In this document: one piece after another, positions 1 to 10,474 of the stretch
How the letters are laid out: each line of letters opens with the position of its first letter
Numbering within the stretch: position 1 is the first letter of the stretch
NCBI RefSeq assembly: GCF_003576645.1
Contig: NC_044930.1
Span: forward strand, 9,493,799 to 9,557,798
Length of the DNA: 64,000 bases
Direction of reading: 5' to 3'
Source: Ipomoea triloba
Lineage: Eukaryota; Streptophyta; Magnoliopsida; Solanales; Convolvulaceae
Made by a program: the position numbers and the translations under genes
Notes under the pieces: model-generated
Told to the model about the DNA's origin: nothing
What the model saw: the letters and a program-made list of their open reading frames with translations, nothing else
Databases searched by the model: none

Positions 1-56
<56 letters not shown>
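1..56. repeat. (TA)n microsatellite at window start
   Basis: Uninterrupted TA dinucleotides run up to the first base of block A. The tract probably continues to the left of the window. Confidence 0.95.
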
Positions 57-60
<4 letters not shown>

Positions 61-670
61 ACCGCTGGGTTGCCTGTGGCAATGTGAAAGTTTACCTCAG
101 TTGTCATAATACATTAATGCAGTTCCAGAAAAAAAAAGAGAGCTGTGAAGGAAGACTCATGAGTCATGAAAGGTAGGCTCCATTCATGTCTCCAACAACC
201 AAAACATTATTGTAGAAATTAAGCAACAAAGTACATACACCATTTTATTAGCTAAGTATAGTAGCTGCATGCCTAGTGATGATATAGGAAAACATTTAAA
301 ATGACCTGATCAAAAAACTGAGCAATTCGTATAACTTAACAATAATTTATTTGAGCTACTACTCTACTAGTAGTATAAATAAATTAGTGTATGTCATAAT
401 ACATTATTGCAGTTGCAGAAAAAAGAGCTTTGAATGAAAACTCATGATAGGTAGGCTCCATGCATGTCTCCAACAACCAAAACATTATTGTAGAAATTAA
501 GCAATAAAGTACATACACCATTAAATTAGCTAAGTATAGTAGCTGCATGCCAAGGTAGTGATGATATATGAAAACGCGTTAAAAATGACCTAATCAAAAA
601 ATTGAGAAATTTCTATAACTTAAAAAATTAATTATTTGAGCTACTTTAGTGTATGTTTGTTTCAAGATAT
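57..670. repeat. Block A, copy 0, with internal 290-bp tandem duplication
   Basis: The stretch beginning GTCATAATACATTA at 103 recurs at 393, so about 290 bp is duplicated in tandem with scattered differences. The same sequence (a GGTAGGCTCC core followed by CTCCAACAACC) appears at 37488-37680 and 62056-62635. This makes it the most upstream visible unit of the segmental array. No coding potential seen. Confidence 0.8.
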
Positions 671-1281
671 CCAACATTACTAAGAAAATATGATATTTGA
701 GATATTGTTAGATTTTTATGTTTGGTTTAAGTTATATTACTTTCCTTATGGATTATAATATACCTAATTAATAAATGCGACATGCCCTCAACTGGGAATG
801 TTGAAGGGAATATAATTTCTTCCCAAAGTCTGTTTTTATTTTTTTTATTTTATTTTATTTTATTTTTTTTAAGATTCCAAGCATATATATATTTATTAAA
901 ATTTTCATTTTTAATAATAAACTTTAATTATTAATTAAGAAATATATAATTTATGTTATCTTATTATAATGTGCACCATATTTAAATATTTTTGCAATTA
1001 TATATTTTTGGAATTAATTGGTTAATTTATTTGGCAAAAATCCTAAACAAAATAATAAAGATTCACGACTCACTGTGGAAAAAACAATAAAGATATATTC
1101 ATCAAAGTCTGATCTTCGAACAGATCAATATATACCACCAATCGAACTACGCAAAGGAAATAGTATGATTTCTATAAGAATTGAAAGAAGACAAGCAAAA
1201 GGAAGAAATTACTGACCTCACTTGCAAAATTCTCGCACAAAGCCTCCAAGTCTAGTCACGTTCTTCCAGTAATAGGCAAAT
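671..1281. other. AT-rich intergenic stretch
   Basis: Long A/T runs with one short open frame near 1018-1215 that resembles no family I know and has no codon-use signal. Nothing else supported. Confidence 0.5.
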
Positions 1282-1552
1282 TATACTATGGATCAGGGTC
1301 TACTCCATGCATGGTAAACAGTAGACCCTGATCTAAAAATAACTTTCAGATTCTGTAATTGTAATTGACACATTATGTACTTGTATTTGACAGTTTTTAT
1401 ACCTATAGCTATCATATTATTTGTTAGCAATTATCAAGTTATTTGCTTACATGTATAGAAATTGTTAACTGTAGGTACAAAATGTGTTAACTGAAGGTAC
1501 AAAATTTTTGTATCAGGTTCACAATGAAATATGAACCTTGATCCATGGTATA
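1282..1552. mobile_element. MITE with CCATGG-type inverted ends
   Basis: The left end TATACTATGGATCAGGGTC is the near-perfect inverse of the right end that finishes GATCCATGGTATA. The interior holds short repeats around GTACAAAA. Ends with CCATGGTATAAC also close the elements near 34926-35073 and 57743-58372, so this is one family. Target duplication not resolved. Confidence 0.6.
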
Positions 1553-1574
1553 ACAATTGTTCATCAACGTTGAA

Positions 1575-2035
1575 GGTGATTAGTTTAGTGGGAGGTGTAT
1601 GTGATGAAGGTGATAAAACGAAGAATCAAGACTCCCCGAGTGTCGGTCTCTCAAGGATGGCAGATTGGAGTCGAATTAGGGTTGGCATTTAGATTGTTAA
1701 GAAATAAGAGTTACAAGAACGAACTAGGGACAAGAGGATAACAAGCATAGGTTTGAAAGGTACTAAAACAAATTGAAAAGAACAAGGGGGCGTGTGACTT
1801 AGTTAGCCTAGGCGATTGATCACTCTATGGGATTGTATTAATGAGGTTCGGGGATTAACACGGGAGTCTACAGTATCAATACCAAGTGACGTCACACTTG
1901 GACTCTCAATCCTCATTTGGTTTAATAATCCCATGATGATTAATGAACATTTTGTGCCTTCCACTGCACATTGAGACTTCCAGGATTTGAACAGAATGCA
2001 AGGAAAGTAGATTAGAAGCGTAAATTTCTCCTTTT
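1575..2035 (-). mobile_element. Gypsy LTR fragment
   Basis: The stretch with GAGTGTCGGTCTCTCAAGG resembles the matching stretch near 30070 in the solo LTR at 30006-31510, read in the same plus-strand direction (the LTR itself reads on the minus strand). No ends or target duplications seen. Confidence 0.4.
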
Positions 2036-3659
2036 TTTTTTAGAGCCGTTGATTTGGACATATCATGCTTTCACTTGTGCTTTCATGTATATATTCTCTT
2101 GACTCTAGGAATGCCACTAAGGAGTATGTTCAATTTCAAGAAGGCTTCATGATGATTATTTGGCATAAAGAAGATTCATTAGGAGAGTCTCATCTATCTT
2201 CTTTATTCTCTTTAATTGTGAATAATGCTTTACTTGGTGTAGATGGTAGAGATTGTGCTCTTTAATTTGTTCTTATTGTGCTACCATTTCTCCTTGTGCT
2301 TTATTTTCGTTCACATCGAGGACGATGTAATTTCTATGTGTGGAGGAGGACAAAAATTGGGTAATTTTTAAAAATTTTTGAAACTTTGCTTGGATGACTC
2401 ATTGTGCATAATGTTGGGTAAATTACCTTTCCTTGCTTGAAATTGTGATCGCTCCCTCTTTGTTGGTTGGTGGTTTGTTTTGGTGGAACTTGTTGCAATT
2501 CAACTTGTGATTGAGCCAATGGGTTACATGATTGATCTATTCTCTTGCCAATAGCCTTGTGAACCACTTAATAATTGAATCAATTCTTGATCTAGCGTGT
2601 TGTGCATTGCTAGTGAAGGCTTATGTGAAATTTCAGTAATGGTTATTTTGCTAGAACTTGCCTCATTATTCCCCAAGTGAAGTCTAAGATTTGCATGTTT
2701 TGAAATGATTTAGGGCATTTTTGTTTAGGCCAAACCTTTAAGCCTACCTTTTACACATATGTTTACCCCTAGTTTTTGTTCAATAAGTGCTAAGCGCTTA
2801 AACCATTCATTGTGTTTGTTTTTCTTGTGTTAGCCCTTGTCATTTAACCCTTAACCTTAGCCAAAATGTTTCTCTTCACCCTTGAGAGAATATAACATTT
2901 AGTCTTTTTCATGGAAGAGATCTTTATTGGAGCTTGTTTTGTTAGCAATCTTCTTGATAATTTTGTCTAAGTGTGGGGTCTTGAGAATAAGTTGTTTGTT
3001 GATTTGAAAAGAAAAGAAAAAGAAAATCAATGATGTGAGATAAATTGAGAAAAAGTATTGAAAAAAATGGTGAAAAGAGAAAAATGAAAAAAAAAAAGTT
3101 GAATAAATGTTTGAAGTTTATTTTGTAAGTTGTGCTCAACCCCCACTACATTAGAGTGTTGTTTGTTCTAAACTGTAAAATTGCTCCTTTATTGATAGTT
3201 GTCATATCTCATCTAGCCGAAATTGTGAATAAGTGTGAAGTTCTGTCTTTGGTTTATTTTCCATACAACTTCTTTGTTAGCCATTCACCATTAGCCCCAT
3301 TACAAGCCTAATAAGAGTCCTATTTGATCTTAGCATGCAATCTTGGAGTTGAACTAGTGGGAGTATGAAGGGCAAGCCTATGGGATCTCATTAAAAGCCA
3401 AATTTTGCGTAATCTCAACTTAGCATTTGTGCACACTAGATTCTCACACACTTTAACGGTTTTGGTGCTTGACTATTGGCTTGAGAATGGAACTTGTGAG
3501 CCAAGCTAAGGTGATTCTTGAAGCAAGTTGTTTTGTAGCAAGTTGGATTGTGGTTTGATAGGTTGTGCAAAGTGGGAGTATGATCAATTTCATTGCAAGG
3601 ATGGTGATTTATTTATTGTCTTTGCTTGAGGACAAGCAAAGGTTTAAGTGTGGGAGAGT
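2036..3659 (+). mobile_element. 3' internal region of a Ty3/gypsy element
   Basis: Contains two blocks typical of the long non-coding 3' part of plant gypsy elements: CATCGAGGACGATG followed by TGTGGAGGAGG near 2315-2350, and GAGGACAAGCAAAGG followed by the purine-rich tract AAGTGTGGGAGAG at 3646-3658. The second directly precedes the LTR. Between them are only broken frames. No pol or env-like protein could be read, so the body of the element has been lost. Confidence 0.6.
3646..3658 (+). promoter_or_regulatory. Polypurine tract of the gypsy element
   Basis: AAGTGTGGGAGAG sits immediately before the TG that opens the LTR at 3660. That is the expected site of plus-strand priming in reverse transcription. 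Confidence 0.65.
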
Positions 3660-5329
3660 TGATAAGTGCTTATTTATTTATATTTTTTCCCCTTTCACTA
3701 AGTCATTTTGCTTTTTGATCATTCAAAATTTCATGAGAATTAGTGCTTATTTGTGTTATTTTGCAAGGAGTATGAGTTGGAAAGCATTGGAAGCAAATAC
3801 GAAGATTTTCATGCATTTTGGATGCATTTGGAGTCAATGGGAGTCAAGGAGAAGCTATGGAGATGGGTGCAATACTTCCAAGGGAGCCTAAAATTTGTAT
3901 TTTCAATGGTATTGGTGATTTCGGAAAACTAAAACAAAAGAGAAGCAAAAGGTCAAGGTGTTGAAATTCTTGCACTGTACGTCGACATCTTAGTGATTGG
4001 ACAATATCTCGGCCTATAAATATCCAAACTGAGTGCGTTTTGTGCCATTGGAACGAATACTCAAAGAGATACAACTCTCATGAAGACATTAAAGCTAAAA
4101 AAAAAGAAGGAAGTCAAATGGGTACAAATCGTCCAAACTTACAGATTTCGTCCAAATCTTACACTGTTCGGTATTTTGATCATATCTCAGCCTAGGAAAT
4201 TTCAAATGAGGTGTTTTTGCGCCATTGGAAAGAAAACTTGAAGGGCTACAACTTTCGTGAAGACCATAAATATAGAATATGACGTTTTGAAGGTAAAAAT
4301 ACATGACCAAGCACACGGCCGTGTAACTGGCCGTGTGTTTTTTTACTGATTTACAATGAGATATGCAGTTTCTTGAGAGGAGGCACACCGGCACGCACAC
4401 GACCGTTTATGTGGTCGTGGGTCACCTGCTCTGTTATTATTTAAGCTCATTTTGAGCATTTTGAACTCGGTTTTGACCAATGGTTGAACCCTAGACACTC
4501 TCATTCACTTCCTTTCATATTTTTAGGTTAGATTAGGCTTAGATCTATATTTTTTAACAATTTTGGAGCTTGTAATATTGGATTTGAAGCTTGGATTTCA
4601 ACATTCTACCACCCATTTCAATAGAGAAGATTTCTTTCCCTTATCTCTTTTCTTTTGCAAGATTTATGTTTATTACTTGTGCTTTTGTGTTCTTTATGCT
4701 ATTTAATCATGAGTAGTTAGTTTATGGGCTTGAGTTAGGTTGTATTATCTATTTTGATGCTTAAATTGTGATTATTGTGAAAAAGGGGAAGAACCCCAAC
4801 CTAGGGTTCATGTGTTTGAGTTGGGTCTTTAATCTATCTTGCAATAGTTTATACGTAGCAATTGTTGTTTGTGTTTGGATAGTCTTTCATCTCAATGGGA
4901 ATTGAATGGAAGACTTGAGCCTTCCCACTCTCGAACCCAATTTCCCTTGTATGGAAATAGGGGTAGATTGGGGTATAAATAACTTTTGTTCTTCAAGAAC
5001 TTGGGTTGATACACCACGGAAGTGGGGCAATCCTTGTTCTAATCCCTGTTTTGACTAGGATTTATTTGTGCTTGCCTCAAGACCCTAGGTAAATTGTTCT
5101 TACCTCAACCTTAAGTGGTAAAGCATCTAGTTGGTAATGCCCCTAACTTGAATTTATTTCTTTATTTTGTATTTATCTATTGTTTATATGTGTTTGTTTT
5201 ACCTTGTTGTCGTTTGCTTAGTTTCTTGTTGATTTCCTTGTGCTAGTGCCTAATTTTGTAATTGCATATTGCGTGTCATAACCCCCATTTCACACCCGTA
5301 CACTCACCATCACTCATTTTTGCTACACA
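3660..5329 (+). mobile_element. 3' LTR of a Ty3/gypsy element (TGATAAGTGC family)
   Basis: Starts TGATAAGTGC after the PPT and ends near GCTACACA, about 1.67 kb. Related LTR copies lie at 28217-29862 (minus), 19763-20918 (plus, diverged) and 59142-60115 (minus). They share the stretches around TTGATACACCACGG, CCCTATTTCCAT and the 3' sequence before TTTGCTACACAT. The start TGATAAGTGC is also shared with the solo LTR at 30006-31510. The right end is defined by where copies 1 and 2 diverge. Confidence 0.65.
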
Positions 5330-5588
5330 TTAGATAACACCTACAAAAACTAATGAGCGCATAGCTTGGTGGAGATGTAGTGCGCTGGAAGGAGAAACCG
5401 TGACTGAGGCTTTTCTAAATTACTTGGACATGAGGATCTCAAGTATCTATCAGCCTCATTTAATCTCTTGCAAAGCATACTCTACTATTATCACCGTCAA
5501 TGTTGTATTGGACAACATGAAGGAAAGAATGAGAAGGGAAATTGAAGAGGAGAAGAATAAAGAAAAAGAAGAAAGACTCTTCAATTAA
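5330..5588 (+). pseudogene. Unrecognised terminal exon abutting the LTR
   Basis: A frame is open from about 5337 to the TAA at 5586. It reads through NERIAWWRC, AFLNYLDMR and a charged coiled tail (RREIEEEKNKEKEE) to the stop. It is followed 65 bp later by AATAAA at 5653. An AG lies just before the open stretch, so this looks like the last exon of a gene whose upstream part was separated or lost at the LTR boundary. I do not recognise the protein. A second open stretch follows at 5682-5879. It could equally be sequence carried by another element. Confidence 0.4.
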
Positions 5589-5652
5589 AATTTTGTAATG
5601 TATACTTATGCTCTTTTGCGCTAAATGTAATTGTAATACTTTTGAGATTATT

Positions 5653-5658
5653 AATAAA
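5653..5658 (+). terminator. AATAAA polyadenylation signal
   Basis: AATAAA 65 bp after the stop of the exon at 5330-5588, in T-rich sequence. Position fits a plant 3' UTR signal. Confidence 0.4.
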
Positions 5659-5681
5659 GAACAAACTACGTGCAAAAAAGA

Positions 5682-5879
5682 ATGATGACGAAGACCCAGA
5701 TCTTTGATGAAGCTTTAAGCTCCCTGAAGGAACATAGCTTCATAGTTATGAAACAGTCTGCGATTCAAGTTTTCAATAGCATAATTAGAAAAGTTGTTTC
5801 TATGTCTGACGGTAAGGAATGGTTTACCATTTCATTGATCATTGATATAAAGGTTTTATGTTATGAATTAATGGAATAG
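5682..5879 (+). pseudogene. Unrecognised short open frame
   Basis: ATG-initiated frame of about 65 codons containing FDEALSSLKEHSFIV and NSIIRKVVSMSDGKEW. Its composition is more protein-like than the flanks, and a GT lies where the sense reading degrades (after DIK). It may be an exon fragment. I do not recognise the family. Confidence 0.3.
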
Positions 5880-6060
5880 CTACGTTTACCTTCAAAAAAA
5901 AGTAATGAGCTAAGGGTATAATTAATTTTCGTTGCGTAAACTTCAAATCGTTGAAGTAGCAAAGAAGTAACTCTTCGGAGCTTCTTCATATGAATCGTTA
6001 ATTTTCAAAAAAGCTGTTCAAGTCTATTCACCACCCTCTAGACTTAAAATTTCTACCCAC
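5880..6060. other. Short spacer with possible copia LTR end
   Basis: Contains CTATTCACCACCCTCTAGAC near 6030, a phrase resembling the right end of Sire/Maximus-type copia LTRs (compare 44040-44070). Nothing else supported. Confidence 0.3.
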
Positions 6061-6445
6061 CGGGATGCCATCAAACTACATGGTACTTGGCGGAGACAAA
6101 ATTATTTATTTCCCTTTCTCATCATCTTCTATCATCAAAAAAAAATAAAAATTGATTGAATTATGCATGAATTCTAATAATATAATTATGATTTTATTTT
6201 GTTTAGATAAATGTAAGGCCATAGCTATTTGTTTTTCAAAATAAAAACTTAGAAAAAATGTTTACAAGAAGTCGAATTGAATTCTTGACTAATAAGACTT
6301 TAGAGATCCAGTAGTACGTATTTGACATGCAATGTGAAATAATAATTGGTTGAAAAAAATTGTACTGTCCATGTCATAAATTGTTAAGAGTAATTGTATA
6401 CTTTTCTGCACTCTTGATTGATTGCCTATTTTTGACAATTATATT
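6061..6445. repeat. Block F, copy I
   Basis: Nearly the same sequence recurs at 34271-34630, beginning GGGATGCCATCA and running through ATGGTACTTGGCGGAGAC. It is non-coding. The homology is broken after TTATATTTATG by the foldback element that follows, while the other copy continues without it. Confidence 0.8.
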
Positions 6446-6451
6446 TATGAG

Positions 6452-7408
6452 AAAATTGCATTTTTCGTCCCTAAGTTATAGGGTAATTGTAGAATTCGTC
6501 CATAAGTTATGGTAATACTCACTTTTCGTCCCTAAGTTCTCATTGACGTTGCACTTTTCGTCCCTGGGTTATTCAAATTGCAAATTTCGTCCCTAAGTTA
6601 TCATTGCGTTGCACTTTTCGTCCCTAACTTAAGTTTGCAAACTTCGGTAAACTTTCGTTTTTAAAAAATTTTAATCGAACTTTTTTAGTAAACTTCGTTA
6701 AAAAAATTGGCATTGAACCGGAAAAGTTCGATTAAAAATTTTTTAAATGAAAATTTACCGAAGTAGTTTTCGTCCCTAACTTAAGTTTGCAAACTTCAGT
6801 AAATTTTCGATTTAAAAAATTTTTAATCGAACTTTTTCAGTAAACTTCGTTAAAAAAATTGGCATTGAACCGGAAAAGTTCGATTAAAAAAATTTTTAAA
6901 CGAAAATTTACCAAAGTAGTTTTCGTTCCTAACTTAAGTTTGAAAACTTCGGTAAAATTTCGTTTTAAAAAAATTTTAATCGAACTTTTTCAGTAAACTT
7001 CGTTAAAAAAATTGGCATTGAACCAGAAAAGTTTGATAAAAAATTTTTTAAACGAAAATTTATCGAAATAGTTTTCGTCCCTAACTAGTTTGCAAACTTC
7101 GATAAATTTTCGTTTTAAAAAATTTTTAATCGAACTTTTTCAGTAAACTTCGTTTAAAAAAATTGGCATTGAACCGGAAAAGTTCGATAAAAAATTTTTT
7201 AAACGAAAATTTACCGAAGTTTGCACACTTATGTTAGGGACAAAAAGTGCAACGCAATGATAACTTAGGGATGAAATTTGCAATTTGAATAACTCAGGGA
7301 CGAAAAGTGCAACGCCGATGAGAACTTAGGGACGAAAAGTGAGTATTTCCATAGCTTAGGGACGAATTCTACAATTACCTTATAACTTAGGGACGAAAAA
7401 TGTAATTT
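6452..7408. mobile_element. Foldback element with long inverted ends and hairpin array
   Basis: About 190 bp at the left, rich in TTCGTCCCTAAGTTA, returns inverted at the right (7215-7405). Between them are four tandem units of about 155 bp, starting near 6632, 6786, 6942 and 7088. Each unit is itself an inverted repeat, with AAAATTTTAATCGAAC on one arm and AAAAGTTCGATTAAAA on the other. No protein is encoded. It interrupts block F and is absent from copy II, so it inserted after the duplication. Target duplication not resolved. Confidence 0.8.
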
Positions 7409-7429
7409 ACGCGTTTCTTTGTTGAGTAA

Positions 7430-7719
7430 GGCCCTGTTTGGTAAATGGCCGTTGGCTGATTGGGTTGGCTGTTTGGGTTAGAAGGTATGATTTGTTGATA
7501 ATATTAGCTGATTGTAAAAAGTTGTTTGATAAATTAGCTGTTAGCTGATAGCTGTTTGGTATAATTTCTTTTTCTCAAAAAGCTAATTGAAAATGCTGCA
7601 TTGAGTAGCCTTTTGAATTTTAGCATTTTGGAGTTACAAAAAGCTTATTAACCAAACAACTAATAGTGGTCAAATAAGCCAAAATTGACTGATAGGCTGA
7701 TTATTTACCAAACAGGGCC
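7430..7719. mobile_element. Tourist-like (PIF/Harbinger) MITE, TSD TAA
   Basis: The ends GGCCCTGTTTGGTAAAT and ATTTACCAAACAGGGCC are inverse complements. TAA at 7427-7429 is repeated at 7720-7722. A 290-bp length, a 3-bp TAA target duplication and a GGCCCTGTTTGG terminus are typical of Tourist MITEs mobilised by PIF/Harbinger transposases. No open frame inside. Confidence 0.88.
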
Positions 7720-7744
7720 TAAGTAATCCTGAAGTAGGTTGAGA

Positions 7745-8350
7745 AATTGAGTCATAGTACTTAAAAAAAAAAAAAAAGTAATTAATGTTATGTGCAACTT
7801 ACGCGCGCTATATGAGTATAACTACCGACCAAAGACTTAATTACTATATAGACATATCAGAAAGCTTTGATAACAGTACAGAAAAGATGCATGTGAAGGA
7901 AGACAAAGATGCATGTGAATTGAAGGAAGAGTGATGAAGGGTAGGCAGGTCCAGGTCTCCAACAACCGATCAACAAGGAAAATGTTAAAAGAAAAAAAAA
8001 TGAGTTGCTAAAAATCAATTATTTCTGTTTAATGAATTGAAATAAAATTAGCTTGTGAGTAGGCATTTAAAAATATTAATTTCAAAAAATTCACTAATAA
8101 TTTGAATTGTGTCAAAATAAATTTGTATTCTTAGAAAATGGAAATTTTGAAAGACTTCGTAGAAGTCTTTATCTTTGGAAATGAATGTAGATTAAGATTT
8201 GTGTATGTGTGTGTATATATATATACATACTCCCTCCGTCTTATTTTATGTGTCTGGTTCAGTTAACGAGGTTTGATTGAAGTTATTTTTTATTTAATTT
8301 TTCATAATATTAAGTTTAGTATTAGTATACAAAATTTATATATTTAGAAA
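7745..8350. repeat. Block B, copy I
   Basis: Shares the stretch with TATAACTACCGACCAAAG, CTCCAACAACC, ATGAGTTGCTAAAAATCAA and AAATGGAAATTTTGAAAGAC with 35075-35905 and 60715-61030. The right end includes a truncated MITE (CTCCCTCCGTC at 8230) that is complete in copy II. Confidence 0.8.
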
Positions 8351-8352
8351 TT

Positions 8353-8378
8353 AAACCCTAAACCCTAAACCCTAAACC
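8353..8378. repeat. Interstitial telomere-type repeat
   Basis: 3.7 copies of AAACCCT, the plant telomere unit, lie exactly where block B sequence stops and block E sequence starts. Copies II and III have blocks C and A at this place. Confidence 0.85.
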
Positions 8379-8384
8379 AAAAGA

Positions 8385-8640
8385 ATAAAAAAAAACAGAG
8401 GCACATGTAGAAACAACAAAGATACGAGCTGAGAGAACTAGACCCCAAAAATGGTGAAAACTATACTCAGTAAAAACGAGAGAGAGAAAGAGGGAGAGAG
8501 AGAGAGAGAGAAACTTACCAGCACCCGGAGACTCCATCAAAACAAAAGAAGCAAGAGAATGAAGATTGTTGTGGGGAGAAGTCGACGCAGATGAACACAA
8601 GATTGGTGAGATGAAACGGAAGAAATAATCTTGTTTTACC
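8385..8640 (-). pseudogene. First exon fragment, minus strand, block E copy I
   Basis: On the minus strand an ATG at about 8540 opens the peptide MESPGAG and meets a canonical donor G|GTAAGT. A GA/CT-rich intron of about 130 bp follows. The same arrangement occurs at 40195-40440. There the intron ends at TTTTTAG and a second exon can be read. In this copy the second exon is missing, replaced by the telomere-type repeat. Upstream leader sequence is pyrimidine-rich as in a 5' UTR. Gene identity unknown; it is probably a captured gene start. Confidence 0.45.
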
Positions 8641-8689
8641 AAAAATATAACTCTTAAAAACATGCATAATAGCCGAAAATAATAATAAT

Positions 8690-8905
8690 GAGATTCTAAA
8701 TGCACTTTAAATTACTAAACAACCTCTACATAAATACACAAATAAATAAGTCATTAAATCAGAAAAAATTAGGACCGTACGAAACACGAAGATCAAGGGC
8801 CAAGATTAGTCCTCATGTTCTCATATAAATGGGCGTGTTCTCAAATTAGTTCTTATATTTCTCATGTGTGCCCGTTCTCACCTGTGCGCCTCTCCCTCCC
8901 CCCCC
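8690..8905. repeat. TA-bounded element end, block E copy I
   Basis: The stretch GGACCGTACGAAACAC to GTTCTCACCTGTG matches the two tandem copies at 40431-40744 and ends at a (TA)n tract, like the other TA-bounded elements of the window. Confidence 0.55.
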
Positions 8906-8925
8906 CCTCTCTCTACATACATGAT

Positions 8926-8943
8926 ACATATATATATATATAT

Positions 8944-8981
<38 letters not shown>

Positions 8982-8982
8982 G
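8926..8982. repeat. (TA)n / (CATA)n microsatellite
   Basis: Mixed TA and CATA dinucleotide tract that bounds the element at 8981-10158 on the left. The short frames here are artefacts of the repeat. Confidence 0.9.
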
Positions 8983-10157
8983 CCGCATCAGATGAGAACA
9001 GCCTCCCCGTGCGGCTGTGTGGCCTGATATGCACCATTAGATTCCATGATCTAAGGCTTCATATTAATCCAAATAATACAGGCGCTTGGTCTTCAGTTAC
9101 GCGAACGGGAAGGATAATGTTGACAATTCACTACAATTTCAAAACCAGATTAGACGACGAGGAAGGCTTGAAGTCGACGAGCACTGAGCAACGAACACCA
9201 GACGAGCGTAGAAGGACTCCATCACCAGCAACAAGTGCTCCGTTCCGAAGAAAACACACTGGTCGACTCCAATAGAGGAACGAGAATGGAGTAATTCGCA
9301 ATAATATGTGCATTATCAGCATTAATCTAGTTCATATTTGAGATAATATTGGTGTAATTCGCAATAGTATGTGTATTTGGTGTGTGGTGGTTAAGTGGGG
9401 TGTTTTAATATGAGAATTGATGCATTTTGTAATGTATAATGGTGTGTTTTAATTTTGTTGGTGCATTTGAATTGAGTTGGTGTATTTCGGTATGGTGGGG
9501 AATGGTGTGTTTTAATTTGTCCAGTGGTGCGTTTTATAACGTAGAATGGTGTGTTTTAATACACATGGTGGTGAATTTTACGAGAGTAATTGCATTTGGT
9601 TTGTGATGGTTAAGTGGTGTGTTTTATAACGTAGAATAGTGTGTTTTAATACGCATGGTGGTGAATTTTACGAGAGTAGTTGCATTTGGTGAGTGGTGGT
9701 TAAGTGGTGTGTTTTGATCTAAGAACTTGTGCATTTTACAACGTAGAATGGTGTGTTTTAATACGTTTGTTGGTGCATTTGAATTGACTAGGTGTATTTG
9801 GGTATGTGGGAATTGGTGTGTTTTTTAATTTGTCCAGTGGTGCATTTTAATACAAATGTTGGTGAGCTTTACGAGAGTAGTTGCATTTGGTTTGTGATTG
9901 TTAATTAAGTGGTGTGTTTTAATCTAAAAACTAGTGCATTTTAGTACGTAGAATGATGTGTTTTAATACGTTTGTTGGTGCATTCTGTACCCTAACATTA
10001 CCTTCCCCACTTACAATTACCATAAAGCCTTCACTTAAGTTACGCGAATTAAACTTCCTAAATCCTAATATATAACCTCCACCGTCAGATCACCTCAATC
10101 CAGCGGCATATGTTGGGCCACACGACCGCACCTACTGTGCAGGCCGCATTTGATTTA

Positions 10158-10158
<1 letters not shown>
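8981..10158. mobile_element. TA-bounded non-autonomous element with GT-rich repeats
   Basis: Lies between two (TA)n tracts. The left end carries GTGCGGCTGTGTGGCC and the right end the roughly inverted GGCCACACGACCGCACC, giving imperfect inverted ends. The body (9350-9990) is a degenerate array of GGTGTGTTTTAAT-type motifs. A GC-richer frame at 9009-9275 reads as an arginine/threonine-rich peptide with no recognised domain and is probably not coding. Confidence 0.55.

Positions 10159-10195
<37 letters not shown>
10159..10195. repeat. (TA)n microsatellite
   Basis: TA tract at the left boundary of block D copy I. A longer TA tract stands at the same place in copy II (49752-49808). Confidence 0.95.
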
Positions 10196-10200
<5 letters not shown>

Positions 10201-10466
10201 TCAAATTCATATTTAGTTTTTTTTTTTTTTTTTGCTTAAACACATTACAATAATTAAGTATTTGATTTCAGTTACCAATCTTATTCCAACATTTGAACCA
10301 AATGTCCAAAATGTGATGAAAGTGTTAGTTGAGAATTAAATTTGAAAATGTTATCATAATTTAATACATTTGGCGTAAAACATGGATATAAATGTGTCCA
10401 AACGTAGGTCATGGATGAGGTCATACTGGTGACGCAATTAACTAAAGTTAGCCTCGCCAATCTGTG

Positions 10467-10474
10467 CTATAAAG
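10467..10474 (+). promoter_or_regulatory. Candidate TATA box of DUF247 gene I
   Basis: CTATAAAG within a block (10370-10640) that is about 95% identical to copy II, where the same box is at 50527-50534. A leader of about 110 bp runs to a GAG|GTATGT donor at 10600/10601. This suggests a non-coding first exon joined across an intron of about 4 kb to the coding exon at 14735. The long distance and missing transcript data keep this an inference. Confidence 0.5.

Noticed and set aside
8353..8378. True telomere or subtelomere
   Set aside because: Fewer than four units and normal repeat-rich DNA on both sides; interstitial only.
8815..9037. ORFs with long Tyr-Ile runs (also near 36104 and 60112)
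   Set aside because: Translations of (TA)n repeats.
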